DNA from: Saliphagus infecundisoli
GTDB lineage: Archaea > Halobacteriota > Halobacteria > Halobacteriales > Natrialbaceae
Assembly: GCF_020177375.1 (NCBI RefSeq)
Contig: NZ_JAIWHV010000023.1
Span: 1-62,638 of the forward strand
Direction: 5' to 3'
Length of the DNA stretch: 62,638 nt
The translations under genes and the position numbers were made by a program. The notes beneath the pieces are model-generated. The model worked only from the letters and a program-made list of their open reading frames with translations, had not been told where the DNA came from and ran no database searches. Below are positions 14,421 to 21,399 of the stretch, piece by piece. Each line of letters starts with the position of its first letter. Position 1 is the first letter of the stretch.

Positions 14421-14469
14421 CGTGCGGTGCGGACAGGTGTCTCGGTGACGTGTCCGGGCTGGATACGGG

Positions 14470-14607
14470 CTACGGTGGCTGTGGGGCAGCCCCGCGTTCG
14501 AGCGAGTTGAACCCGCCGAGATTCGCGTGCAGGAGTTCGCCCGGTTGAACGACGTATCGACAGGCGTGGACCGGATGCCGGCACTTGATGAGCCCGGCAC
14601 CCTCGTG
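14470..14607 (-). pseudogene. Start-less remnant frame
   Basis: The frame reads GAGLIKCRHPVHACRYVVQP, then GELLHANLGGFNSLERGAAP, to a stop at 14470. The codon use looks genuine, but TGA codons lie just upstream and no start is available. Probably the end of a decayed gene. Confidence 0.3.
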
Positions 14608-14652
14608 TCAGAGTCACCCTCTCGAATCAAGCTGATGGAGAGGTTATACTTT

Positions 14653-15036
14653 TCACAGGTGTGTTTCGGAGGGGTCGAAAAACGTCTTGTAATCGTCGCC
14701 GAGGGCATAAAGGAAGTCCTCGGTGACTTGCGCGACGCGCTTGTCGATTTCGGACTCGTAAATCGGGCGGAGAGCCCAGAGCATCACGTGTGAGTTCTGT
14801 CGGGAAAGAGCTTTACCCTCATCGAGGTCGGTGTAGGTGATTTTCCGTGCCCACGCGTTGTCCGTATAGAATCCAGTGGTGAGAAACGCAGCAGTGTAGG
14901 CAGGATCTTCGACAGTCTCGTTGTATCGGTCAGGATGTTTGTCGTCAGAAATAATGAGGGCAGGACGACTGGATTTAGCATCATATGGATCATGGTCGAG
15001 AACGACAACTGCTCCCTGTGGGTAATAAGTATCCAT
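14653..15036 (-). CDS. PemK/MazF-like toxin
   Basis: A 127-residue protein starting at the ATG 15036, 14 nt after the stop of the HTH gene. The pattern YYPQGAVVVLDHDPYDAKSS, then RPALIISDDKHP, is the opening of the PemK/MazF fold (G..V..D..P...RP..I.S). MazF-type toxins cleave mRNA. Pairing with the HTH gene upstream fits a type II toxin-antitoxin module; the TTG at 15060 is a less likely start. Confidence 0.7.
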   Translation of the reverse strand: MDTYYPQGAVVVLDHDPYDAKSSRPALIISDDKHPDRYNETVEDPAYTAAFLTTGFYTDNAWARKITYTDLDEGKALSRQNSHVMLWALRPIYESEIDKRVAQVTEDFLYALGDDYKTFFDPSETHL

Positions 15037-15049
15037 AACTGAGGGCACG

Positions 15050-15505
15050 TCACTCGTCAAGATCCGGCATCTCGGCTATCGTCTCGAGATCCGCTTCATG
15101 GTCTCCCTGTTCCGCATCGACATTCGGCTGCGGGAGACGTTCTTGGCCGAGGTCGGGAAGGTCACTAGCCCAGTTTGGGTTCTCTTCGAAATAGTCGTCG
15201 TCGAACATTCGTTCCAACGTGTTGGCGTCTTTGAACGACCGGAGGCGACGATAGATAGCATCGCGTCGATCATGATTGATATGAACGTGGTCGCCGTCGG
15301 AATGCCGTTCAATGACTCCCTTTTCCACGAGACGGTCCACGGTTTTGTAGACGCTCGTTTGCTTCACGTCGGCGTGCTCTGCGAGCTCGGTCTTCGTGAA
15401 GGCAGTATTCGGGTATTTGCTGAGGACGGCAAGTACCCGGGCTTCGTTGGTTCCCGGCCGAACATCGATAGGATCGTCGCCGTCATGCTGAATTTCAATT
15501 GGCAT
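15050..15505 (-). CDS. MarR-like HTH protein, probable antitoxin
   Basis: A 151-residue protein starting at the ATG 15505. The winged helix spans about 20-90 (EARVLAVLSKYPNTAFTKTE, then VKQTSVYKTVDRLVEKGVIE). An acidic C-terminal tail (PNWASDLPDLGQ...) could bind the toxin. It sits immediately upstream of the PemK-like gene, the usual antitoxin-first order. It may repress its own promoter. Confidence 0.75.
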   Translation of the reverse strand: MPIEIQHDGDDPIDVRPGTNEARVLAVLSKYPNTAFTKTELAEHADVKQTSVYKTVDRLVEKGVIERHSDGDHVHINHDRRDAIYRRLRSFKDANTLERMFDDDYFEENPNWASDLPDLGQERLPQPNVDAEQGDHEADLETIAEMPDLDE

Positions 15506-15615
15506 AGTTGGTGTCAACCTATGTCTGATTATGTCTTATGACGTCAGGCCATAAAAAGTCTGCGGAGCAACATTCCTCACACAGATCGATCTTTCCGTTA
15601 GGAATGGGGAGACGC

Positions 15616-15780
15616 TTATCCCCGAAACGAAGCCAGATCACTCAGGTTCTCACCCCGATCTTCGTTCGACACGAGCATCCACGGCAGGAGCTGTTCGATG
15701 TTGTCGCTGCTTGGAGTATTGCCATAATACCACGCGGAGGACAGTCGTTCCCCCGCAGCCCTCCAGGGGATGAACAACAT
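15616..15780 (-). other. Leader h region with uncertain short frames
   Basis: Behind leader h are a 27-codon frame from 15725 (MAILQAATTSNSS, CRGCSC) and an overlapping frame with acidic codon use (YYGNTPSSDNIEQLLPWMLV) that ends at 15616 and could start at 15780. Neither is convincing; the second may be a remnant of a larger gene. Confidence 0.3.
15751..15780 (-). promoter_or_regulatory. Cassette leader hairpin, degenerate copy h
   Basis: Minus strand: ATGTTGTTCATCCCCTGGAG and on to GCGGGGG, aligning with GTGTTGGTCGTCCCC of copy a. The stem is CCC/GGG only. Confidence 0.4.
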
Positions 15781-15818
15781 CTCCGAGCACAACGGGTGCG
15801 TTGGTCGCCGTTTGCGGA

Positions 15819-15860
15819 GTTACCCCACGGCCTGGACTAACCTCTCCTCTGTGGGGTAAC
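15819..15860 (-). promoter_or_regulatory. Inverted repeat with 22-nt spacer, toxin-antitoxin side
   Basis: GTTACCCCAC (15819-15828) and GTGGGGTAAC (15851-15860), about 40 nt before leader h. Same 32-bp phasing as the two other short-spaced pairs. Confidence 0.65.
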
Positions 15861-15926
15861 TCACGAGACGAGTGGCTGGGCGGGGAGCTGTTCGACCGCT
15901 GCTTTGGTCTGCTTCGCTGGCGTCAT
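15861..15926 (-). CDS. 21-residue mini-ORF behind leader i
   Basis: MTPAKQTKAAVEQLPAQPLV-S starts right after leader i and stops next to the right arm of the inverted repeat. It could be a real micro-protein or the cut-back start of a lost gene. Confidence 0.35.
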   Translation of the reverse strand: MTPAKQTKAAVEQLPAQPLVS

Positions 15927-15968
15927 CTCTCTTCGCACTCCTGGTCTTCTGGAGTGAACCAACACGAC
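15927..15968 (-). promoter_or_regulatory. Cassette leader hairpin, divergent copy i
   Basis: Minus strand: CTGGTCGTGTTGGTT, then the stem CACTCC/GGAGTG (15936-15941 with 15951-15956), then GAAGAGAG and the ATG at 15926. The six-pair stem has a sequence unrelated to the other copies, and here the GGAG ribosome-binding core lies inside the 3-prime arm. Confidence 0.5.
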
Positions 15969-16015
15969 CAGTGGGAGCAAGCTGCTGGCCGCTCCCACCT
16001 TCCACCCTCCGTCGG

Positions 16016-16162
16016 TTACTGGGCCAGATCTGCCCCAGCGCCCTCGAAGATGTCAGTTTGGGACCGGCAGTTCGGGCAAGCGTGGAGCGTCCCATCGTTG
16101 CCAGCGAATACCCTGGCGTATTGTTCTGTCACGTGACTGCCACAGTTCTCGCAGTTAGGCAT
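16016..16162 (-). CDS. 48-residue zinc-ribbon protein (cassette A-prime)
   Basis: MPNCENCGSHVTEQYARVFA, then CPNC. Same length and Cys spacing as the paralogue at 472-618. The ATG at 16162 overlaps the upstream gene by 8 bases, as in cassette A. Confidence 0.8.
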   Translation of the reverse strand: MPNCENCGSHVTEQYARVFAGNDGTLHACPNCRSQTDIFEGAGADLAQ

Positions 16163-16343
16163 CGTCGGCCTCCATCTCGGCGAGGTGGTCGTAGAAAGCG
16201 ATCGTCGTCTCGAGTTCGACGATCGAGTCGTTGAGCGTCAGCGGCTCGGCAAGGTGCTCGTCGAGCCGGCGGAGATTCTCAAGCGCGTCTTCAAGCTCGG
16301 ATTTCACCCGATCGGATGACCAGGATTGGCGGGTGGGACTCAT
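16155..16343 (-). CDS. 62-residue helical acidic protein (cassette A-prime)
   Basis: Paralogue of 611-796, with MSPTRQSWSSDRVKSELEDA and the same LTLNDSIVELETT core. It overlaps the upstream 109-residue gene by 4 bases. Predicted amphipathic helices; function unknown. Confidence 0.75.
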   Translation of the reverse strand: MSPTRQSWSSDRVKSELEDALENLRRLDEHLAEPLTLNDSIVELETTIAFYDHLAEMEADDA

Positions 16344-16669
16344 CGCGACTCACCCGTGCGTTGGGGGCATCCTGGTGCGTGGGGCAAGCGATCTCGCCCG
16401 CCGAGTTCGACGAGGAGTTCGCGCTCGCAGTCGCGGCACCGGACGTACGCTTCCCCGCCCTGTTCAGGTGGCTCGATGTGACGAGTGTAGGCCTGTTCGG
16501 ACGAGCTGTCACCACCACTGTCGGTGATCAGTCCTCCGTCGGGGGCGACGTCTCGGTTCCGGAGGGCGCGAACTCGGGCTGCTGCACGCTGGCGGAGTTC
16601 GCGCCCCGCGTTGGTTTCGTAGTGATCAGCTCGCTGTACGATCGCGTCGATCTGGCGCTGTTGTGCCAT
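16340..16669 (-). CDS. 109-residue zinc-ribbon protein (cassette A-prime)
   Basis: Paralogue of 793-1122 with the same length, the same N-terminus (MAQQRQIDAIVQRADHYETN) and the same CRDC...HAPGC zinc site. The middle part (about 45-60) differs most. First gene of cassette A-prime, preceded by leader a-prime and the long-spaced inverted repeat. Confidence 0.8.
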   Translation of the reverse strand: MAQQRQIDAIVQRADHYETNAGRELRQRAAARVRALRNRDVAPDGGLITDSGGDSSSEQAYTRHIEPPEQGGEAYVRCRDCERELLVELGGRDRLPHAPGCPQRTGESR

Positions 16670-16711
16670 CTAACTTCGCCTCCATCCCTCTCAGGGAGAG
16701 ACCAACACCAC
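16670..16711 (-). promoter_or_regulatory. Cassette leader hairpin, copy a-prime
   Basis: Minus strand: GTGGTGTTGGTCTC, then TCCCT-GAG-AGGGA, then TGGAGG. Compared with copy a the outer pair changed from C-G to T-A on both sides, a compensatory change supporting an RNA structure. Confidence 0.7.
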
Positions 16712-16743
16712 GAGCGGGCTGCGGGGAGTGGTTCTAGTGGACG

Positions 16744-16896
16744 GTTACCCCACGTAATTGGCGTTTTCAGCCAGCAATGAGACATGCACGACGGATCGAC
16801 TATCTACATCGAAGTTTCAACCTGTGTAGAGATAGTGGCAGTCTCATTCTCAATGAAAACCTCAAAATCAATTTTAGATCGGAAACGTGGGGTAAC
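16744..16896 (-). promoter_or_regulatory. Long-spaced inverted repeat, cassette A-prime promoter
   Basis: GTTACCCCAC (16744-16753) and GTGGGGTAAC (16887-16896), 133-nt spacer. It contains the AT-rich ATCTAAAATTGATTTT element on the minus strand, matching the promoter-like element of cassette A. Confidence 0.6.
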
Positions 16897-16990
16897 TCAA
16901 GCATCTTCCATGCGAACCGTGTTCTTGAGCGAGTCAGGGCGCGAAAATTCCAGCTTGCTCTCGCCTGATTCTCGCGTTACGTACAGGTGA
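16897..16990 (-). pseudogene. 3-prime remnant of an unknown gene (MEDA tail)
   Basis: The minus strand reads RYLRHLYVTRESGESKLEFS, then RPDSLKNTVRMEDA and a stop at 16897. A TGA lies a few codons upstream, so the frame is truncated. Counterpart of 1349-1445. From 16991 to 17112 no gene is seen. Confidence 0.45.
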
Positions 16991-17112
16991 CGCAGATAGC
17001 GGGACGACAATCACTCCCTCCGCGGCAAAGGTGTATTGAGACAGATTCAAGCGGTCGTTCTTGAGAGGGTTAGAGGCGGCATGGACGTTTCAGCGGCTAT
17101 TCGCAGCGACGG

Positions 17113-17862
17113 TTAGTCAAAGCTGTTCCGTACGGTCCCGAGATCGTCGATAAGTACTGCTGGCGTCGGCGTGTTACTCCCGTCGTAGGCACGTTCGACG
17201 TAACCATCTCGGTTGACGAGCACCGTCAGGACGACGTGAACGAACGGGGCGTTGCCACCGTCGTGCTCCGTGTTCTGTTGGTCTCCGTCCGTTTGGTTAT
17301 TGCTCTGATTCCCCCGTGGCTCCAGATCGTACGTCTCGGTCTTCTCGACGCCAACGCCGAACGTCTCGTTGACGACGGACGTCACACGGTCAAATGACGA
17401 CGGGCGGAGGAACTGCCAGTTATCGGCTGTGGGATCGGCACCTCGGTCTTCGCTAAACGCCTGTAGGCGCTCGGCAGTATCGAACTGGGGATCAAACGTG
17501 ATCGGAAGGAGAGCGATCTCGTCTCCGTACCCGTTTTCGGCGGCGTCCACCTGGACCTGTGCTAAATTGCTGGTGAGCACCGGACAGGGGCCCATACATC
17601 GGGTGAAGATGAATGTGACGAGAACGTGACGATCACCTTCAAATTCGGTCGTCGTCACCTCGCGATCGTGCAACGGCGATGGGAGCGTCACTTCGGGAAG
17701 TTGTTCCTCGAACGCCGGAAACGAGAGCGCTTCACTCTCCGCTCGCCGCCACTCCGGTTTGTCGAGGACTGTTGGGCCAGAATCCCGAAACGTACTGAGA
17801 CATCCTGCCCCAAGAATCGATCCGACGGCCGCGGTATGGCGAAGATAGGAACGCCGGTCCAT
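17113..17862 (-). CDS. sco1: Sco1/SenC-type copper chaperone lipoprotein
   Basis: A 249-residue protein starting at 17862 with a Tat-type signal (MDRRSYLRHTAAVGSILGAG) and a lipobox Cys (GAGC). The thioredoxin-like domain carries CMGPCP, the Sco CxxxC copper site, and a His-containing loop (FVHVVLTVLV) late in the sequence. Sco proteins load copper into the CuA site of cytochrome oxidases at the outer face of the membrane. An Asn/Gln/Asp-rich insertion (about 195-215) is unusual. Divergent from the halocyanin gene at 17956. The frame extending to 18414 is spurious. Confidence 0.88.
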   Translation of the reverse strand: MDRRSYLRHTAAVGSILGAGCLSTFRDSGPTVLDKPEWRRAESEALSFPAFEEQLPEVTLPSPLHDREVTTTEFEGDRHVLVTFIFTRCMGPCPVLTSNLAQVQVDAAENGYGDEIALLPITFDPQFDTAERLQAFSEDRGADPTADNWQFLRPSSFDRVTSVVNETFGVGVEKTETYDLEPRGNQSNNQTDGDQQNTEHDGGNAPFVHVVLTVLVNRDGYVERAYDGSNTPTPAVLIDDLGTVRNSFD

Positions 17863-17955
17863 GCATAGCACAATTGGAGACATGTATAACCATGGTCTGG
17901 TTTGATTGTCGAAGGGGGCACAAGGCCTATGGAAAATCTTCCCTGATGATGATGT

Positions 17956-18600
17956 ATGCACAGACGGGAACTGCTCAAAGCGGTCAGCGGCATGCTCAGT
18001 GTCGGCGTTGCCACGACTGCGATGACCCCCGTCGGAGCCCAAGAGGAAGCGAACGAGAGCGGCGGCGGCGAGGACGGTGGCGGAGAAGCAACCGGCAACG
18101 GAAGCGAGGGTGGTAATGAGACCGGAGGCGGTGGTAACGAGAGCGCCGGCAATGAGACTGGCGGTAGCGGAGGTGGCGCGACGGAGACGATCGACGTCGT
18201 GGACAACGCATTCGAGCCCGAGGAGCTCGCAATCGAACCGGGAACAACCGTCGAGTGGGCCTGGCAGAACACCGCAAACCAGCACAACGTCAACCCGACG
18301 TCCCAGCCGGGTGAAGCCAACTGGGAGGGTCACATGTCCTTGGAGAGCGGGGACTTCTCCTTCCAGTCCACGTTCGACGTGGAAGGCGAGTACGAGTACC
18401 AGTGTGACCCCCACGCGAGTCTCGGGATGGTCGGTACCATCACCGTCAGTTCTGGGGCGGGCTCGGCAGCCGAAGGCCCGATCCAGCTCGTCCCCGACGC
18501 GGCCTGGACACTCGTGATTGCAACCGTCGCGGGGATGCTCGCGACGTTGTCGCTAGCCTATGCGTTCATTCGCTTTGGCGGCTCGAACCCCCAACAGTAG
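17956..18600 (+). CDS. Halocyanin-like cupredoxin with C-terminal anchor
   Basis: A 214-residue protein. It has a Tat signal (MHRRELLKAVSGMLSVGVAT), a Gly/Glu/Asn-rich linker (about 30-75), a plastocyanin fold with type-1 copper ligands (His in NQHNVNP; Cys, His and Met in YQCDPHASLGM) and a C-terminal transmembrane helix. It carries electrons to or from respiratory complexes. Divergent from sco1, so the two probably share a promoter region. The word GAAAATCTTCCCT upstream (17932-17944) recurs at 18785. Confidence 0.88.
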   Translation: MHRRELLKAVSGMLSVGVATTAMTPVGAQEEANESGGGEDGGGEATGNGSEGGNETGGGGNESAGNETGGSGGGATETIDVVDNAFEPEELAIEPGTTVEWAWQNTANQHNVNPTSQPGEANWEGHMSLESGDFSFQSTFDVEGEYEYQCDPHASLGMVGTITVSSGAGSAAEGPIQLVPDAAWTLVIATVAGMLATLSLAYAFIRFGGSNPQQ

Positions 18601-18936
18601 TCCCGAACACTAATCAGAAGGCGTAGTTGGCCCTCTGATGACTTCCATGTCGGAAAGAGTGATCAGCGAAGCAGTGGAATCCTTGCAGAGAAAGCATGAG
18701 AAGCGTTACTGAATCGTCAGAAAACTCGAAATAACTTCACAATGTGGCTGATGGATTCTAGGTAGCTCTTGGCTTATATTCCCCGAAAATCTTCCCTACA
18801 GTGGGTCACCGTGCAGTAATCGCCGGTAGGAAGACCGCTTCTGCGGCGGGTACTACCCTGATGGGACATGAATTAGAAGCTACTACCGACTCCGAGTACC
18901 ACGGTTGAGACGACGAGATAGTCCATAGTCCGCAAC
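18601..18936. other. Intergenic region with possible IS200/IS605 end
   Basis: No intact gene. The segment 18811-18905 (GGTAGGAAGACCGCTTCTGC, then a CATGAATTAGAAGC motif) resembles the right ends of haloarchaeal IS200/IS605-type (TnpB) elements as I remember them, a region that in intact elements encodes the guide RNA. No transposase or tnpB remains, so this is at most a scar. Confidence 0.3.
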
Positions 18937-21399
18937 TCATTGAAGCAACGATCGCGAGGAGTTCGTGACGACCAGCAGGCTACTGGCCCCCATCGCGAGA
19001 GCGGCGAACAAGGGGTTGAGCAGTCCGGTTATCGCCAGCGGGATCGCGACCGCATTGTAACAGAATGCCCAGCCGATGTTGCCTTTGACCCGGCGATCAG
19101 TCGCGCGTGCGAGTTCGAAGACGGTATCGACCGACGAGAGATCGTCATCTACGAGTGCGACGTCGGCGGCGTCCGCGGCCATTGCGGTTCCGCCGCCCAG
19201 TGCGATCCCGAGGTCCGATGCCGCGAGCGCCGGCGCATCGTTGGTGCCGTCGCCGACCATCACCGTCCGTCCCGTCTGCTTGAGGCGCTCGACAGTCTCA
19301 GCCTTTCCCTCGGGAGGGACGCCGGCAAACACACGGGAGATCGACGGATCGTCCCGAAACTGGCCCGCAGCACGGGCGTCGTCACCGGTGAGCACGACGA
19401 CCTCGGTGTCGGTCGCTGCGATCGCCGACAGCGTCTCCGACCAGTCTTCCCGGAGGTCGTCGCCGACGACAATTACGCCCTCGGCAGTCCCGTTTCGACC
19501 AACGGCGACCGGCACGCGCCCTGCCTCGCGGCTCTCGGCGATCCGCCCCACGATCCCCTCGGGGACTGTCCACCCTCGCTCGCGAAACAGGTCCGGATGG
19601 CCGACGACGACCTCCTTGCCGTCTATGACCCCGGAGACACCGTTTCGATGGCTCTCGAAAGACTCGATGCCGTCGGTGCAGTCGGCCTCCGTCGTGTCGG
19701 TCTCCCTGGCCCCTTCCATCTCACCCACTGTCGATGCCGGCTCGACCGTTCCTCCGTCGGCGAGCCGGCGCTCGGCGGCGATCGCCCGGCCGACCGGATG
19801 GGCCGACCGCGACTCGAGCCTGGCGGCCAGAGAGAGCAACTCGTCGCCGAGGTCGGTTTCGACGACGGTCATCTCGCCGGTGGTCAGGGTGCCGGTCTTG
19901 TCAAAGACGACGGTGTCGGCCTCGCGGATGCGCTCGAAGACGGTGTCGTCGAAGACGACGATTGAGCGCTCCAGGGCGTCCCTGATCCCGGCGGCGACCG
20001 CGAGTGGCGTCGCCAGCCCGAGCGCACACGGACAAGAGACGATCAATACGGTGAGTCCGACGAGTAAGGCGTCGGTGACCCCGGCGCCCGTTGCGAGGTA
20101 GACTGCGGTGACGACGACCGAGAGCGCGAGGACGAGCGGGACGAAGATCGTCGCGAGCTTGTCGGCGAGCTTCTGGATCCCATGGCTTGAACTCTGGAGG
20201 TCCCAGACGAGTTCGGTCACCCGGTCCAAGCTGCTCGTTGCGTCCTCGCCGACCCGGACGGTGACCGCGCCGTCGGTCACCAGTGAGCCACCGACGACGG
20301 GGTCGCCGACACTTTTGCCAACAGGCAATGACTCGCCGGTGACGACTGCCTCGTCGATCGCGACCTCACCGGAGACGACCTCGCCGTCAATGGGCACGCG
20401 TTCGCCCGCACGAACCAGCACGCGGTCGCCCGGTTCGAGGTCGTCGACAGCGACCTCGACGTGGCTCCCGTCAGCCTCGATACGGCGGGCATCATCGATT
20501 CGGACGGCCGTGAGATCGGAGAGCCGTTCGGTCGCCTGCTCCTTGATCGTCGACTCGTAGTAGTTGCCCACCGAAACGATGACGATGATCGCGACGGTGA
20601 CGTCGTAGTAGACGTGGTTGCCACCGACGGCGATCGACAATGTGCTGTAGAGGTAGGCGCTGACGGCCGCGATCGCGACAAGCAGGTCCATGTTCGGCGA
20701 GCGGGTCTTCGCGGCGACGTAGGCTCCCTGGAGGATCGGCTTGCCAGTAACGCCCAAGATGATCGTCGTCATCGCGGCGATGGTGAGATAGAACGGTGTT
20801 GCGAGGTCACTCGCAAGTGTCTGTGTGAAGAACTCGGTCGTCCGCTCGTCGTAGAGCAGCCCCCCGAAGTAGGTAGGGTAGATGATGAGAACGTACTGCA
20901 ACATGACGGTCATTCCCATGAGCACGCCGACGATGACCCGCCCGATCATCCAGTTGTCGGCCTTGCGGCGGCTGACCGCGTCGTCGCGAGAATAGGCGCT
21001 GTAGCCGAGCCCGCTGATCGCCTCCTGAAGCTCAGTCTCAGAGACGAGGTCGGGATCGTGGTCGATCCGGACCGTATCCGTCACGTAGCTCGAATCGGCG
21101 TTGCTCACGCCCTCGGTTGCGACCGCGGCCGACTCGATGAACGCCTCGCAGGTCGCACAGTGCATCCCGTCGACCTCGAGATAGGTCGCCTCGTGGTCGT
21201 CGGGGACCTCCCGCTCGGTCCCCTCCGAGCGTTCGCGACGGACATCCTCGGCCCCGACGTCCTCGACATCCCCGAGGGCGGCGTGGACGTCCCGACAGCC
21301 CACACAACAGAAGCGGTTCCCTTCGTCGTCGGTGACGTCGCTCCCTGTAACGGGGAGTTCACACAGCGTACAGCCGGCGGCGTTTACGTGATCAGTCAT
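18937..21399 (-). CDS. CcoI/FixI-type copper P1B ATPase
   Basis: An 820-residue copper transporter. The N-terminus has a Cys-rich metal-binding domain (CTLCELP and RFCCVGC, 10-36) and an HMA domain with GMHCATC (CATC 81-84). Membrane helices carry SCPCALGLATP (CPC near 460), DKTGT and GDGTNDAPALA follow, and the protein ends in SSRSLLQ. The Cys-rich head plus HMA is typical of pumps that feed copper to cytochrome oxidase assembly. It overlaps the next gene by 4 bases (ATGA), and that gene encodes the usual DsbD/UreH-like partner. Confidence 0.92.
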   Translation of the reverse strand: MTDHVNAAGCTLCELPVTGSDVTDDEGNRFCCVGCRDVHAALGDVEDVGAEDVRRERSEGTEREVPDDHEATYLEVDGMHCATCEAFIESAAVATEGVSNADSSYVTDTVRIDHDPDLVSETELQEAISGLGYSAYSRDDAVSRRKADNWMIGRVIVGVLMGMTVMLQYVLIIYPTYFGGLLYDERTTEFFTQTLASDLATPFYLTIAAMTTIILGVTGKPILQGAYVAAKTRSPNMDLLVAIAAVSAYLYSTLSIAVGGNHVYYDVTVAIIVIVSVGNYYESTIKEQATERLSDLTAVRIDDARRIEADGSHVEVAVDDLEPGDRVLVRAGERVPIDGEVVSGEVAIDEAVVTGESLPVGKSVGDPVVGGSLVTDGAVTVRVGEDATSSLDRVTELVWDLQSSSHGIQKLADKLATIFVPLVLALSVVVTAVYLATGAGVTDALLVGLTVLIVSCPCALGLATPLAVAAGIRDALERSIVVFDDTVFERIREADTVVFDKTGTLTTGEMTVVETDLGDELLSLAARLESRSAHPVGRAIAAERRLADGGTVEPASTVGEMEGARETDTTEADCTDGIESFESHRNGVSGVIDGKEVVVGHPDLFRERGWTVPEGIVGRIAESREAGRVPVAVGRNGTAEGVIVVGDDLREDWSETLSAIAATDTEVVVLTGDDARAAGQFRDDPSISRVFAGVPPEGKAETVERLKQTGRTVMVGDGTNDAPALAASDLGIALGGGTAMAADAADVALVDDDLSSVDTVFELARATDRRVKGNIGWAFCYNAVAIPLAITGLLNPLFAALAMGASSLLVVTNSSRSLLQ

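Noticed and set aside
1123-16711. Integron-like attC array, since hairpins recur between small cassettes
   Set aside because: The hairpins always lie directly 5-prime of a start codon and next to the ribosome-binding site, all in one direction, and no tyrosine integrase is seen. They fit mRNA leaders better than recombination sites.
161-16896. GTTACCCCAC/GTGGGGTAAC as transposon or MITE ends
   Set aside because: No target duplications flank the pairs. Spacers of 22 nt are too short for an element and unrelated in sequence, and positions relative to genes are constant.
17113-18414. 433-codon frame extending the Sco gene upstream
   Set aside because: The extra part is antisense to the halocyanin gene. 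The Tat signal and lipobox fix the start at 17862.
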